Source: Lobosporangium transversale (taxonomy: Eukaryota; Mortierellomycota; Mortierellomycetes; Mortierellales; Mortierellaceae). Taken from it: a stretch of DNA of 24,900 nucleotides. This document shows, piece by piece, positions 9,166 through 17,176 of this stretch. Where the stretch lies: assembly GCF_002105155.1 (NCBI RefSeq), contig NW_019029089.1, positions 1 through 24,900 on the forward strand, in the 5' to 3' direction. The notes beneath the pieces are model-generated. The model searched no databases. It was not told the origin of the DNA and worked only from the letters and a program-made list of their open reading frames with translations. A program made the position numbers and the translations under genes. How positions within the stretch are numbered: the stretch's first letter is position 1; every line of letters starts with the position of its first letter.

Positions 9166-9384
9166 ATCTCGTCGGAGTAAAAAGCATATTGATATAAACG
9201 GCTTTTCGCAGCTTTGGGAATATGAATCATACAAATAAATAACTGGCGCGTGGTAGGAACCCATGGGCAAAATGAAATATTGAATTTTTCTCTTCAATCA
9301 ATTCAATCTTGGCTTCGGCAATGGGCTTGATGAAGAAATCAAAGCCATTTTCATCGGGTTGAAAGGGGAAAAAAACAAGATTTA
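9166..9384 (-). pseudogene. Unidentified ORF fragment interrupted by Tc1-like element
   Basis: On the minus strand a frame open from the Tc1 boundary (9384) to a TGA at 9227-9229 encodes FFPFQPDENGFDFF, then IKPIAEAKIELIEEKNS, then FAHGFLPRASYLFV. Composition and codon use look protein-like, but I recognise no family. Upstream the frame hits a stop soon after the Tc1 insertion is skipped, so this may be a terminal exon of a lost gene or chance. 9166-9226 holds nothing recognisable. Confidence 0.25.
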
Positions 9385-9560
9385 TGGTGCATTTCAGTAC
9401 TAATGCAATAAATTGCACTTTTGGACATTCATTCCTCATTCTCCTTTTTCTTTCTAATGATCTTCCATGTCATCGCTGTTTCTCATTCGTATTTGTCTCA
9501 CCTCCATGGACTGTCATCACCATCCTCATCAATGACGCAATTAGCATTTAATCGCAATTT
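9385..9560 (+). repeat. Left TIR of Tc1-like element 1
   Basis: 176-bp terminal inverted repeat matching the reverse complement of 10801-10976, with only a few differences (for example CTAATGC against CTTATGC). Confidence 0.9.
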
Positions 9561-9706
9561 GTATAGTCATGTCTCATTGCATCAGTTGCAGAAAAAAGTA
9601 CATGTAAGGTTTGTCCATCCCTTACTTCTCACTTTTTTCTCTATAGCGCTATCACCGCTGATACGCCAGGCGACACTCTACATATCTGTCATATCTTTAT
9701 TATAAC

Positions 9707-10738
9707 ATGAGGTCACTGTCCAAATCAATTGTCCAAAATGCAACTGCTCAGCTTCTTCAGGGAAAGTCATGCTGGGAAGTGGCAAGGAGCTTTGGGATAT
9801 CCGTTACCTCAGTTCAAAGGATTAGGAAAAGAAGTAAAGAAGATATTCCAAAGTTGAAAGGGGGCCAACCTTGCAAAGTCACCAAGGAAACAAAACGGCT
9901 CTTATCGAGATATTTCGACATGGGTGTATTGGAGATTCTCGAAAATGGCCAGCAACTAGTCCAATCGAGGGATGGAGTGCAGGTTTCTAAAACGAGCATC
10001 TGGAGGTACCTCATGGAGGATGGTATGAAGGCATATGTTAAACAGAAGCAGCCTGGTCTGAAGAAGGAACATATCCTTGCTCGATATAATTTTGCAAAGG
10101 ATCACTTGAACTGGACTATAGACGACCGGAAGAATGTCATGTTCTCAGATGAGACTATATTCAGCAGGGTTAGGTCCTGTGGAAGAAAGTTCTATCACAA
10201 ACATCGAGGAGACAAAACTCTACGAGCACTTCATATCAAAAAGACAAGGCAAGGCCGTGGAGGCAAAATGATGTTCTGGGGTTGTATCACATACTACGGA
10301 CCAGGCGATGGCTGTTGGCTCCCAGGAAAGGTTGATTCGGTAACCTACGTTGATGTCCTCAAGGATTATATTTTTAATTCCCGGGATTACTATTCAATGG
10401 ATAAGCACAAATTCATATATCAGCAAGACAATGCTAGGATCCATACTGCAAAAATTGCAATGGACTATATCAAAAAGTCTAAGATAGCTCTCATGGAATG
10501 GCCAGCAAACTCTCCTGACATCAACCCAATAGAAAAAGTATGGGCATAAATGAAGATGAAGTTGGATTAATATCCAGACAAGCCAAAGAATATGGAGGAC
10601 CATTGGGATCGGGTTCAGGACGTATGGACACAAATCCCTCCTGAATTCTTGGAAAAGCTATATTGTGACATGCCAAAGAGGATGAGGGAGTTATATAAGG
10701 CAAAAGGAGGAAACATCATTAAGACAGAAGAGAAGTAA
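9707..10738 (+). pseudogene. Tc1-like transposase, DD34E, two premature stops
   Basis: Transposase that binds the TIRs and moves the element by cut and paste at TA. A frame of 344 codons runs from ATG 9707 to TAA 10736-10738. The N-terminus has two helix-turn-helix regions (about residues 1-45 and 60-115) with a degenerate AT-hook-like GGQPCKV between them. The catalytic triad is D148 (MFSDETIF), D241 (QQDNARIHT) and E276 (SPDINPIEKVWA), 34 residues between the last two, the classic Tc1 spacing. Two in-frame TAA codons occur just after the last motif (10547-10549, and about ten codons later), removing about 64 C-terminal residues ending KAKGGNIIKTEEK. Catalytic residues are all present; the stops probably abolish function. 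Confidence 0.92.
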
Positions 10739-10800
10739 CCGAAAAAAAGATAACAGGAAGTTAAAAATTAACTTAACAGATGCAATAAGGTATTGAAAGC

Positions 10801-10976
10801 AAATTGCGATTAAATGCTAATTGCGACATTGATGAGGATGGTGATGACAGTCCATGGAGGTGAGACAAATACGAATGAGAAACAGCGATGACATGGAAGA
10901 TCATTAGAAAGAAAAAGGAGAATGAGGAATGAATGTCCAAAAGTGCAATTTATTGCATAAGTACTGAAATGCACCA
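10801..10976 (-). repeat. Right TIR of Tc1-like element 1
   Basis: Inverted copy of 9385-9560, ending GCACCA before the TA at 10977. Confidence 0.9.
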
Positions 10977-11025
10977 TACTTTTATTTAGATAACTATCTA
11001 ACAAATAGCGTATTTTACTGTAGGC

Positions 11026-11188
11026 CAGTGCTCATATTCGATTCGATTCGAATAAGCCCTATACTGAAATGATTCGAATGAATCGAATTTTGATATCTAT
11101 TCGAATTGGAATCGAATTCAACTTACCTTATTCGATTCGAATTCGATATCAGTTAAATTCGATTCAAATGGTTCGAATAGGAGCACGG
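11026..11188 (+). mobile_element. hAT-type MITE, 163 bp
   Basis: Ends CAGTGCTCATATTCG (left) and CGAATAGGAGCACGG (right), near-inverted copies of CAGTGCTCCTATTCG. Flanked by a perfect 8-bp direct repeat CTGTAGGC (11018-11025 and 11189-11196), the hAT target duplication length. The interior is packed with TTCGAA / ATTCGATTCG motifs and codes for nothing. It resembles, inverted, the first part of 11292-11958. Confidence 0.85.
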
Positions 11189-11212
11189 CTGTAGGCTAGT
11201 CGTCACCTTTTT

Positions 11213-11973
11213 TGTGACGGTATACAGCCTTAAGCCTATAAAAAGACTTGTTTGAATTATTATAATAAAATGAGGTTTTGTCTCTCTTAATCAGTGCTCC
11301 TATTCGAACCATTCGAATCGAATCTCACTGATATCGAATTCGATTCGAATGAGGTAAGCTCAAATTCGATTCGAATTCGAATAGATATCAAAATTCGAAT
11401 GCTATTCCAATGGTTCGAATGATTCGAGCCTTCGATTTATTCGAACTATTGGCACAATGGTAAATGCTAATTTTAAACCTTTTTTTTTTTTTTTTTTTTT
11501 TTTGATCGGGTGTAAAATACAAGGACCATACCTTCGCTACGCGTAACCAGTGGTCCTATTCGAACCATTCGAACCATTCGAACCGAACAAGGATATGGCT
11601 TATTCGAAGCTATTCGAATTCGATCCGTTCGAATCGAATAGGAGCACTGGTGGAAAGAGATGCCTTGATTGAGACTTATATAGTTTTCTAAATAAGAGTA
11701 TAAGAATCTCTCAAAACTAGCAAATCAAATCAAACTTTTTACAATACAACTCTGAACCAGGGCTATGAGCTATATCAGTCATAACGCTTCGCAAATCAAA
11801 CCACCACGCTCCTATTCGAACCATTCGAACCATTCGACACTCGAACTACTCGAATAATTCGCGTCATTCGAACCATTTGAACCATTCGAATCGAACCTGG
11901 ATATGGCTTATTCGAATCGAATCGAATTTATCACGATTCGAATCGAACAGGAGCACTGCTCTTAATTAATACA
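11213..11973 (+). mobile_element. 86-bp 5' LTR (family 4) split by a hAT-type element
   Basis: 11213-11291 (79 bp, TGTGACGGTATACAGCC...CTCTTAAT) plus 11967-11973 (TAATACA) make an 86-bp LTR once the inserted element and one 8-bp target duplication are removed. It has CCTATAAAAAG and AATAAAA signals and is followed by the primer site at 11974. Same family as 7767-7852 and 14740-14825. Confidence 0.85.
11292..11958 (+). mobile_element. Composite TTCGAA-rich hAT-type non-autonomous element, 667 bp
   Basis: Left end CAGTGCTCCTATTCGAACC, right end AATCGAACAGGAGCACTG, with perfect 8-bp duplication CTCTTAAT at 11284-11291 and 11959-11966. Inside are at least three blocks with the same type of ends: 11292-~11459 (an inverted relative of 11026-11188), 11548-11649 (CAGTGGTCC...GGAGCACTG) and ~11804-11958, the last two sharing GGATATGGCTTATTCGAA. 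Between them are a long T run (about 11480-11505) and unrecognised spacer 11650-11803. No transposase. Terminal bases match the hAT right end at 3827. Confidence 0.8.
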
Positions 11974-11985
11974 TGGTAGCAAAGC
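11974..11985 (+). other. Primer-binding site, family 4
   Basis: TGGTAGCAAAGC begins directly after the LTR end TACA. Nearly the same 12-mer (TGGTAGCAAAGG) follows the E2 LTR, so both families probably use the same initiator-Met-like tRNA. Confidence 0.75.
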
Positions 11986-12129
11986 TACTCTGATCCCCCG
12001 ACTGTCATCTCTGTCCCATTGTTTCCTTGACCCCTGTTTTCCTTGACCCGCTGCCCCTGCCCCTTGTCCCCTCAATTTTATCTTCAACCTGTTCCCTGTG
12101 GAAGACCTGACCCTGCTCCTCGGTTCCAT

Positions 12130-12283
12130 GACCCTTACCGCTGATAGCCCTGTGGTCGCCTCTGCTTTCAGGTATCCCGTGATGACTTCTCCGCCAACAC
12201 CGGGTTGCACTCCATGCGCCGTTTCTTCATTGGTACAGTGGCTTCCAATATTGTCCAAGTGTTTCATTCTTCCAAAGGAAAAC
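12130..12283 (+). pseudogene. Gag N-terminal fragment (family 4)
   Basis: Starts MTLTADSP, matching MTLTSDTP of the family-3 gag. After about 17 codons the homologous reading moves to another frame (DDFSANTGLHSMRRFFIG), matching DGFSATTWLRSMRRFFVG, so a short deletion with frameshift has removed the piece between. Cut at 12284 by Tc1-like element 2. The leader 11986-12129 is CT-rich and non-coding. Confidence 0.7.
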
Positions 12284-12285
12284 TA

Positions 12286-12499
12286 CACTATCATGCAAAA
12301 CTGATTCAATAATTCATTCCCATGTGCATTTCTTTTTTTCATTCCTAGAAACCGTATATGCATACACCACTCATACTTTGGTTTAATAAAGCTCCCGTCT
12401 TCTTCTACGACATAGTGATGCGTTGTGACATTAGCTTGTCTCATTTGAATAGCTATGACTTTTTTGTTCATTCAGGTCATTGAATCAGTTTCACATGTG
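12286..12499 (+). repeat. Left TIR of Tc1-like element 2
   Basis: Inverted copy of about 14243-14457; it ends where CACATGTG is followed by differing bases. Confidence 0.88.
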
Positions 12500-12618
12500 G
12501 TCTAAAATGTTGCCCATGACAACTTTGGACGTCATTTAATGCCAGTAAGAAAAGGACTTTTCTCTCTTTCCTTTATGAACACTTGCTTAACTCTCTCTTA
12601 ACTATACCTTCACAGAAT

Positions 12619-14192
12619 ATGAGCCCCACTCCACAAAGGAAAGTCAACGAAGCCAGGAGGTTAATGATGGGAGGCATGTCTACTAGAGAAACTGCTGCTA
12701 GTGTTGGTATATCAATAGCGACGGCCACCAGGATCTATGCACATAATAAGGAGTACATGCCAGTCAATAAAGGCGGTCGACCAAGGAAAGTACCTAGAGG
12801 TATCATGCAGTATCTTAAGGTGAACATGAAACGAGGTACACTCAAGTCTGCAGTTGAGGCCACCGTCAGAGCCAACCAGCTCATACCAGCGGCTGTTTCT
12901 GAGACCACCGTTAGACGACGGCTCAAGGAGTTAGGATTGACAGCAAAGAGGCGTGTACATAAGCCAGCTTTACGTCGACGGCATACTAAAGCTCGTTTGC
13001 ATTTTATCAAAAAGTATAAGGAATGGTCTCTGGAAGATTGGAAAAAGGTTATTTGGTCAGATGAATCGAAAATAAACCGAATCTGCTCCGATGGCGTGCA
13101 GTGGATCTGGGACGACAATCCGGGACGCCTCACTCGCAGGTCGGTGCAAGGTACTGTCAAGTTTGGGGGTGGTAATGTTAAAGTGTGGTCATGCTTCTCA
13201 TGGTACGGACCTGGATACATTGCAAAGATTGACAATAATTTGGGCGCACAACTTTACATCAAACTACTCCAGGAGGATCTACAGATGTCGCTTGATGACT
13301 AGGGCCTAACTAAAAGCGATATCGTCTTTCAGCACGACAATGACTCGAAGCACACTGTCACGAACAGCAAGCAATGTCTAGCTCATGAATTGATGAATGA
13401 CTTTTGTCTGATTCGAATCTGAAAAAGATCACGTGTGCTTGATTAATTTGTTCCGCTCATTTCCTTCACTCATTCCTCCATGCATAGTTTGCCTGTCAAG
13501 CCAAGTCGCGTCTCCTAGTTTTCTAGCTCCGTGAATAGCTCCAAGGATTCTAGAAGAGCTATAAACCAATAACCAAGGCTTATAGTGCCAAGGAACCTTG
13601 AAATAAGATTGCACCAGATATCTTCCTCGGATCCTGTGTATTAAGTTAACTCAACACTTGAAGTTCCGCATATGGTAAAAGTCCTTAGGAAATATTTGAG
13701 TAAGCTTTATTTAGAGTTCTTGAAGCGCGTCTCCGCTTCAGTCAAACAAGTATAAATATGATAGATTTGTAACATAGTAAACCTCAGTCTGCAATAAAAC
13801 TATTCGTGAATCCATTCTAGTTCTCAGCTCATTATCATTCTTGTTATTCATTCACTTACCTTTCCTTGCAAACCCTTTGTCAGTCCTTGACACACACGGC
13901 GAAGATTGTTAGGAAGTATTTGGAGTCAGTACATCTGACAGAAGAGGAAGGTACACTTCTAGAGTGGCCAGCACAATCCCCTGACCTCAACCCTATTGAA
14001 CACATGTGGGCAGAATTGGATAGGCGGCTCTCTAGGTATCCCGAGCGAGCTAAGAGCTGTGATGAACTATGGGAGCGAATATCGGTTGAATGGTACAGGA
14101 TCCCAGTGGACTTCTGCCGCAAACTCATCATAAGTATCCATAAGAGACTCCAAGCTGTCAGTGATGCCCATGGTTGGAATACTACTTATTGA
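12619..14192 (+). pseudogene. Tc1-like transposase with DD39E spacing, stop and LTR insertion
   Basis: Cut-and-paste transposase. I chose the ATG at 12619 (MSPTPQRKVNEA) because the upstream residues from 12583 look unlike a transposase start. Order: helix-turn-helix (residues about 8-42, MSTRETAASVGISIATATRI), AT-hook-like GGRPRKV (52-58), second helix-turn-helix (about 90-110), then the catalytic domain with D148 (IWSDESK), D240 (QHDNDSKHT) and E280 (SPDLNPIEHMW). The last two are separated by 39 residues, against 34 in typical Tc1, because five extra residues lie around VHLTEEEGTLLEW. TAG at 13300-13302 interrupts the frame just before the second Asp, and a solo LTR (13356-13892) splits KHT from AKIV. 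The frame then runs on to TGA at 14192. Confidence 0.9.
13356..13892 (+). mobile_element. Solo LTR C (537 bp), family D
   Basis: Same sequence and orientation as solo LTR A. Perfect 5-bp target duplication CACAC (13351-13355 and 13893-13897). Removal with one CACAC restores the transposase frame through KHTAK. Confidence 0.96.
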
Positions 14193-14242
14193 TGTAAGGT
14201 TATGGCTCACAAAAGAATAAAGATCTTTGGCCACCGAATGGG

Positions 14243-14457
14243 CACATGTGAAACTGATTCAATGACCTGCATGAACAAAAAAGTCATTAGCTATTCAAAT
14301 GAGACAAGCTAATGTCACAACGCATCACTATGACGTAGAAGAAGACGGGAGCTTTATTAAACCAAAGTATGAGTGGTGTATGCATATACGGTTTCTAGGA
14401 ATGAAAAAAAGAAATGCACATGGGAATGAATTATTGAATCAGTTTTGCATGATAGTG
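14243..14457 (-). repeat. Right TIR of Tc1-like element 2
   Basis: Inverted partner of 12286-12499; ends GATAGTG before the TA at 14458. Confidence 0.88.
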
Positions 14458-14459
14458 TA

Positions 14460-14637
14460 TAAGTGTTCAACAGTGAGCAGCGCTTGTGCCCTTGGATCCT
14501 AGATGGAAGCAACCTGGAAGACATACTTTATTTGCTCAAAACCTATTAGCGCTCCTGCTTGTTTCTGATAGCTTTTCACTACTTTGAAATTTTCCTCTCA
14601 TTTGGACAATTTTTTAACCATCGTTTTTTTTCACCTA
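14460..14637 (+). other. Remnant sequence between Tc1 element 2 and Tc1 fragment
   Basis: The first part could continue the family-4 gag past the Tc1 insertion (ALVPLDP resembles AFLGPDA of family-3 gag), but the similarity is weak and a stop intervenes. The second part (about 14590-14637, TTTGGACAATTTTTTAACC and a T run) looks like the non-coding tail of the Tc1-like remnant that follows on the minus strand. Confidence 0.3.
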
Positions 14638-14739
14638 TCAAAACCTCGTATTGCCCCCTTTCGCCATAATGACTGCTAGCATACGCTCATGCATACTTCT
14701 TATCAAATTGTGGCAGACCTCCTTCGGCGTCTCCTCCTC
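14638..14739 (-). pseudogene. C-terminal remnant of a third Tc1-like transposase
   Basis: The minus strand reads EEETPKEVCHNLIRSMHERM followed by LAVIMAKGGNTRF and a TGA at 14638-14640. This matches the usual Tc1 ending (helix, then SMP-R--AVI-AKGG-T-Y). Only about 33 residues remain; the rest was cut off by the 86-bp LTR that starts at 14740. It differs from both other Tc1 elements here. Confidence 0.65.
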
Positions 14740-14825
14740 TGTGACAGTATATAGCCTTAAGCCTATAAAAAGGCTTGTTTTAATAATTATAATAAAATCA
14801 TCTTTTGTCTCTCTTAATTATTACA
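14740..14825 (+). mobile_element. 86-bp LTR (family 3/4), third copy
   Basis: TGTGACAGTATATAGCC to ATTATTACA, 86 bp, with CCTATAAAAAGG and AATAAAA. It is followed by TTTTAGCAAAGCTACTCTG (14826-14844), a mutated form of the primer site and leader seen at 11974 (TGGTAGCAAAGCTACTCTG), so this is a 5' LTR. The element is cut at 14845 by the next insertion. Confidence 0.85.
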
Positions 14826-14844
14826 TTTTAGCAAAGCTACTCTG

Positions 14845-15183
14845 TGTCGAGAACCTAGGCTTAGGGCAAGGCAGAATGACCTTTTCCAGACTAGGCAGGT
14901 GGGTATGTAAGAGAGTAGGAGATATGTGAACAGGAACAAGGGTCAAGGAAAGCTTAGGAGTTTTATTCAAGATATCAGTTAAGGAGCTAAACTAGGTGGG
15001 GAATGCGTCTCTATTTATATGTTATTCATGGGCTATGCTTATCAGTGAGTCATAGGGCTGTACCTATCGATGACTCATGGGCTATGCTTATCGATGGACT
15101 ATGTTTATCAATGAGTCATAGGCTATGCTTATCAATGAGTCATAGGCTATGCTTATCAATGAGTCATAGGCTATGCTTTCACA
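14845..15183 (-). mobile_element. 3' LTR of chromovirus C
   Basis: Minus strand from about TGTGAAAGCATAG (15183) to GGTTCTCGACA (14845), TG..CA bounded, about 339 bp. TATA box (CATATAAATAG, 15011-15022) and polyadenylation signal (AATAAAA, about 14961-14967). It follows the pol stop (15186-15188) almost directly. No clear polypurine tract is visible, so the upstream boundary is tentative. It interrupts the leader of the 86-bp-LTR element at 14844. Confidence 0.7.
15027..15180 (-). repeat. 24-bp tandem repeats with TGASTCA sites in LTR U3
   Basis: Units of about 24 bp (plus strand ATGAGTCATAGGCTATGCTTATCA). The last three are essentially perfect, with spacing 15112, 15136, 15160. TGA(G/C)TCA occurs at 15046-15052, 15071-15077, 15112-15118, 15136-15142 and 15160-15166, plus 15189-15195 just outside. 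All lie upstream of the TATA box in LTR orientation. TGASTCA is the known binding site of Gcn4/AP-1-type bZIP factors; each unit also contains the palindrome CATAGGCTATG. Confidence 0.8.
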
Positions 15184-15185
15184 TG

Positions 15186-17176
15186 CTATGACTCAGACCT
15201 GAACCGAGCCGATGTGAGCCGAGCCGTGGTGGCGTTAGTTCGTGACTTGCTTGGCCTAGAATCACGTGACGAGCTTCTGACTTGGTGGCTGGTATACGAC
15301 AACCTCCCTCTCTTGGGCTGAGCTCCGCGAAGCAAAGGGCGTGGCTTGTCAGGATTGCTTTCACGAAACCTATTTAGGAGGTCACCAGAGTTTTCAAGAA
15401 ACTCGATTGGTTCCCAGGATCTCTTGGAGACGGGGTAATCCTTCCAATGGACGAAGTAGTGTAAGTGACCACGAATGAACTTGGAGTCGAGAATAGTCTC
15501 AACCTCATACTCCTTGGTTCCATCAATAATTAGTGGAGGAGCAGGCGGTGGAGTACGGCCTGGGATCTGATCTTGGTGATGTCGCTCTAGTAAGCTGACA
15601 TGGAATACAGGGTGGATTCTCATGGTATGTGGAAGATCCAACTTGTAGGAACGCGGGCCGACTTTTTCTAAGACCTTGAAGGGACCCAAGCGTTTGAAGC
15701 CTAGCTTGGCGGTAGGCCTATTTGTACGAATGTTCTGTGAGCTAAGCCATACGTTATCGCCGATCTTGAAGTCAGGTTGAGGCAGAGCCTTGCTATCAAA
15801 GTGCTTAGCATGTGCTTCGATGGCCGTTTGGATGTTAAACTTCATTTCTGAGTGAAGTTCTTTGAGGGCCTGAACTCTGTCAACCGCTGGTATATTGTTC
15901 TTGGTCACACGTGGCAGGGATATGGTAAACTTGGGATGGTAACCATGATTAGCAAAGAAAGGAGACGTCTTGGTGGATGAGTGCGTGGCGTTATTGTAAG
16001 CAAACTCAGCGATAGGGAGGAGCTTACTCCAGTTAGACTGCTGGTAGTTGATATAGCACCGAAGATACTGTTCGAGTATAGCATTGACTCGTTCAGTTTG
16101 GCCATCAGTCCTTTGGTGGAAGGCAGTGGAGAGGTTTTGAGTAATGTTAAGGGCCTTGAACATTTCTTGCGTGAACTTGGAGGTGAAAGTAGACCCTCTA
16201 TTCGAAACAATGTCATCTGGAAGACCATGGGCTGAGAAGACATGCTGCAGGAAGAGTTGAACCGTAGCTTCTGCATCAACTTCTGAGGTAGTGGGAGCAA
16301 AGTGTGCCATTTTCGTGAAGCGATCAACGAAAACGCAGATGGCAGAGTAACCGTGGGACTCAGGCAGGTGTGTGATAAAGTCAACTGAGATAGATGACCA
16401 AGGGCGATCAGGTACAGGCAAGGGTTGGAGGAGACCATAGGGCTTATGATTGCTGGATTTGGCGCGTTGGCACATATCGCATCCTGCGACATATGTTCTG
16501 ATATATCTTCGCATACCAGGCCAGTAGAACGTGCGGGCCACAAGCTCATAGGTTTTTGCGACGCCAAAGTGACCAGCGCTAGAGATGTCATGGCAGTTTT
16601 GGAGGATAGTTCGCTTCATGTCTTGATTTTCAGGTACACAGATGAGGCCGTCATAAAGAAGAAGGCCATCCTCTAGCGTATACAGGGGGTCATGGTCAGG
16701 TCTAGATCTTGTTTTTTCTAAGATGGGGCCAAAGAAGGTGTCCAAGGGCAGCGCGGCCTTGATGGCTTCGAGGATTGATGTGGATTCAGGTTGCAGGGGC
16801 AAGGATCTCAAAGTGTTCAAAAAAAGTTCAGTTGGCAGGAGCGTCATCTCAATCTTGCCAGGGGGACATGCAGCGCTACCCCCCCCCCCCCCTTCAGGCT
16901 TATCTTTCCGAGATAATGCATCTGCGGCAGCGTTTTGAGTTCCAGGGCGGTACTTGATGGCAAAATTGAAGTCAGAGAGGATTTCCGACCACCTAACCTG
17001 GCGGCGGCTGAGTTGTCTTGTAGTGGCAAAGTATTCAAGATTACGGTGGTCAGTCAGGACAATGGTGGCATGATGAGAGAATTCGAGGTAATGGCGCCAG
17101 TGCTTGAAGGCGACTACAATGGCCAGGAGTTCTTTGTCATAGATCTGGTAGTTCATTTCGGCGGGTAGGAGCTTTC
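15186..17176 (-). pseudogene. Chromovirus C pol fragment: RNase H, integrase, chromodomain
   Basis: Minus-strand frame from the LTR D junction (17176) to TAG 15186-15188; the residues upstream of 17176 in the open frame come from LTR D and are not pol. Order: end of RNase H (EMNYQIYDKELLAIVVAFKH, LTDHRNLEYF), linker, HHCC finger (SSAGHFG, CDMCQRAKS), integrase core (SVDFITHLP, then VSNRGS, then TDGQTERVN), GPF linker, chromodomain (EYEVETILDSKF, HYFVHWKDY, SWEP), basic C-terminal tail. The second catalytic Asp is replaced by Asn (codon at 16200-16202), so the integrase should be inactive. A run of 14 C (16879-16892) encodes a Gly stretch. The upstream half of pol lies beyond element D, outside the window. 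Confidence 0.92.

Larger units (their letters stand above)
9385..10976 (+). mobile_element. Tc1-like DNA transposon 1 (1592 bp) with long TIRs
   Basis: Bounded by inverted repeats 9385-9560 and 10801-10976 (176 bp, nearly perfect, starting TGGTGCATTTCAGTAC) and flanked by TA on both sides (9383-9384, 10977-10978), the standard Tc1/mariner target duplication. It encodes one transposase gene in plus orientation. TIRs of this length are long for the family and may help explain how the copy stays recognisable despite a dead transposase. Confidence 0.92.
12286..14457 (+). mobile_element. Tc1-like DNA transposon 2 with ~214-bp TIRs
   Basis: TIRs 12286-12499 and about 14243-14457 (starting CACTATCATGCAAAACTG, nearly perfect with a one-base indel) are flanked by TA (12284-12285 and 14458-14459). 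About 1630 bp once the solo LTR and its duplication are discounted. It encodes one plus-strand transposase. Inserted after the family-4 gag fragment. Confidence 0.92.

Noticed and set aside
11030-11960. TTCGAA / ATTCGA repeats as a telomere, satellite or CRISPR-like array.
   Set aside because: No regular unit and spacer; the blocks have hAT-type ends and 8-bp duplications that explain them as MITEs.
12735-13235. A 166-codon minus-strand ORF in Tc1 element 2.
   Set aside because: It is the reverse shadow of a clear transposase frame.
14660-14739. A plus-strand ORF across 14651-14929 as a gene.
   Set aside because: It crosses a Tc1 remnant, an 86-bp LTR and an insertion junction, so the frame is accidental.
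16879-16892. A run of 14 C as a regulatory or structural motif.
   Set aside because: It encodes a poly-Gly stretch in a dead pol; simple slippage, and its length may be a sequencing error.
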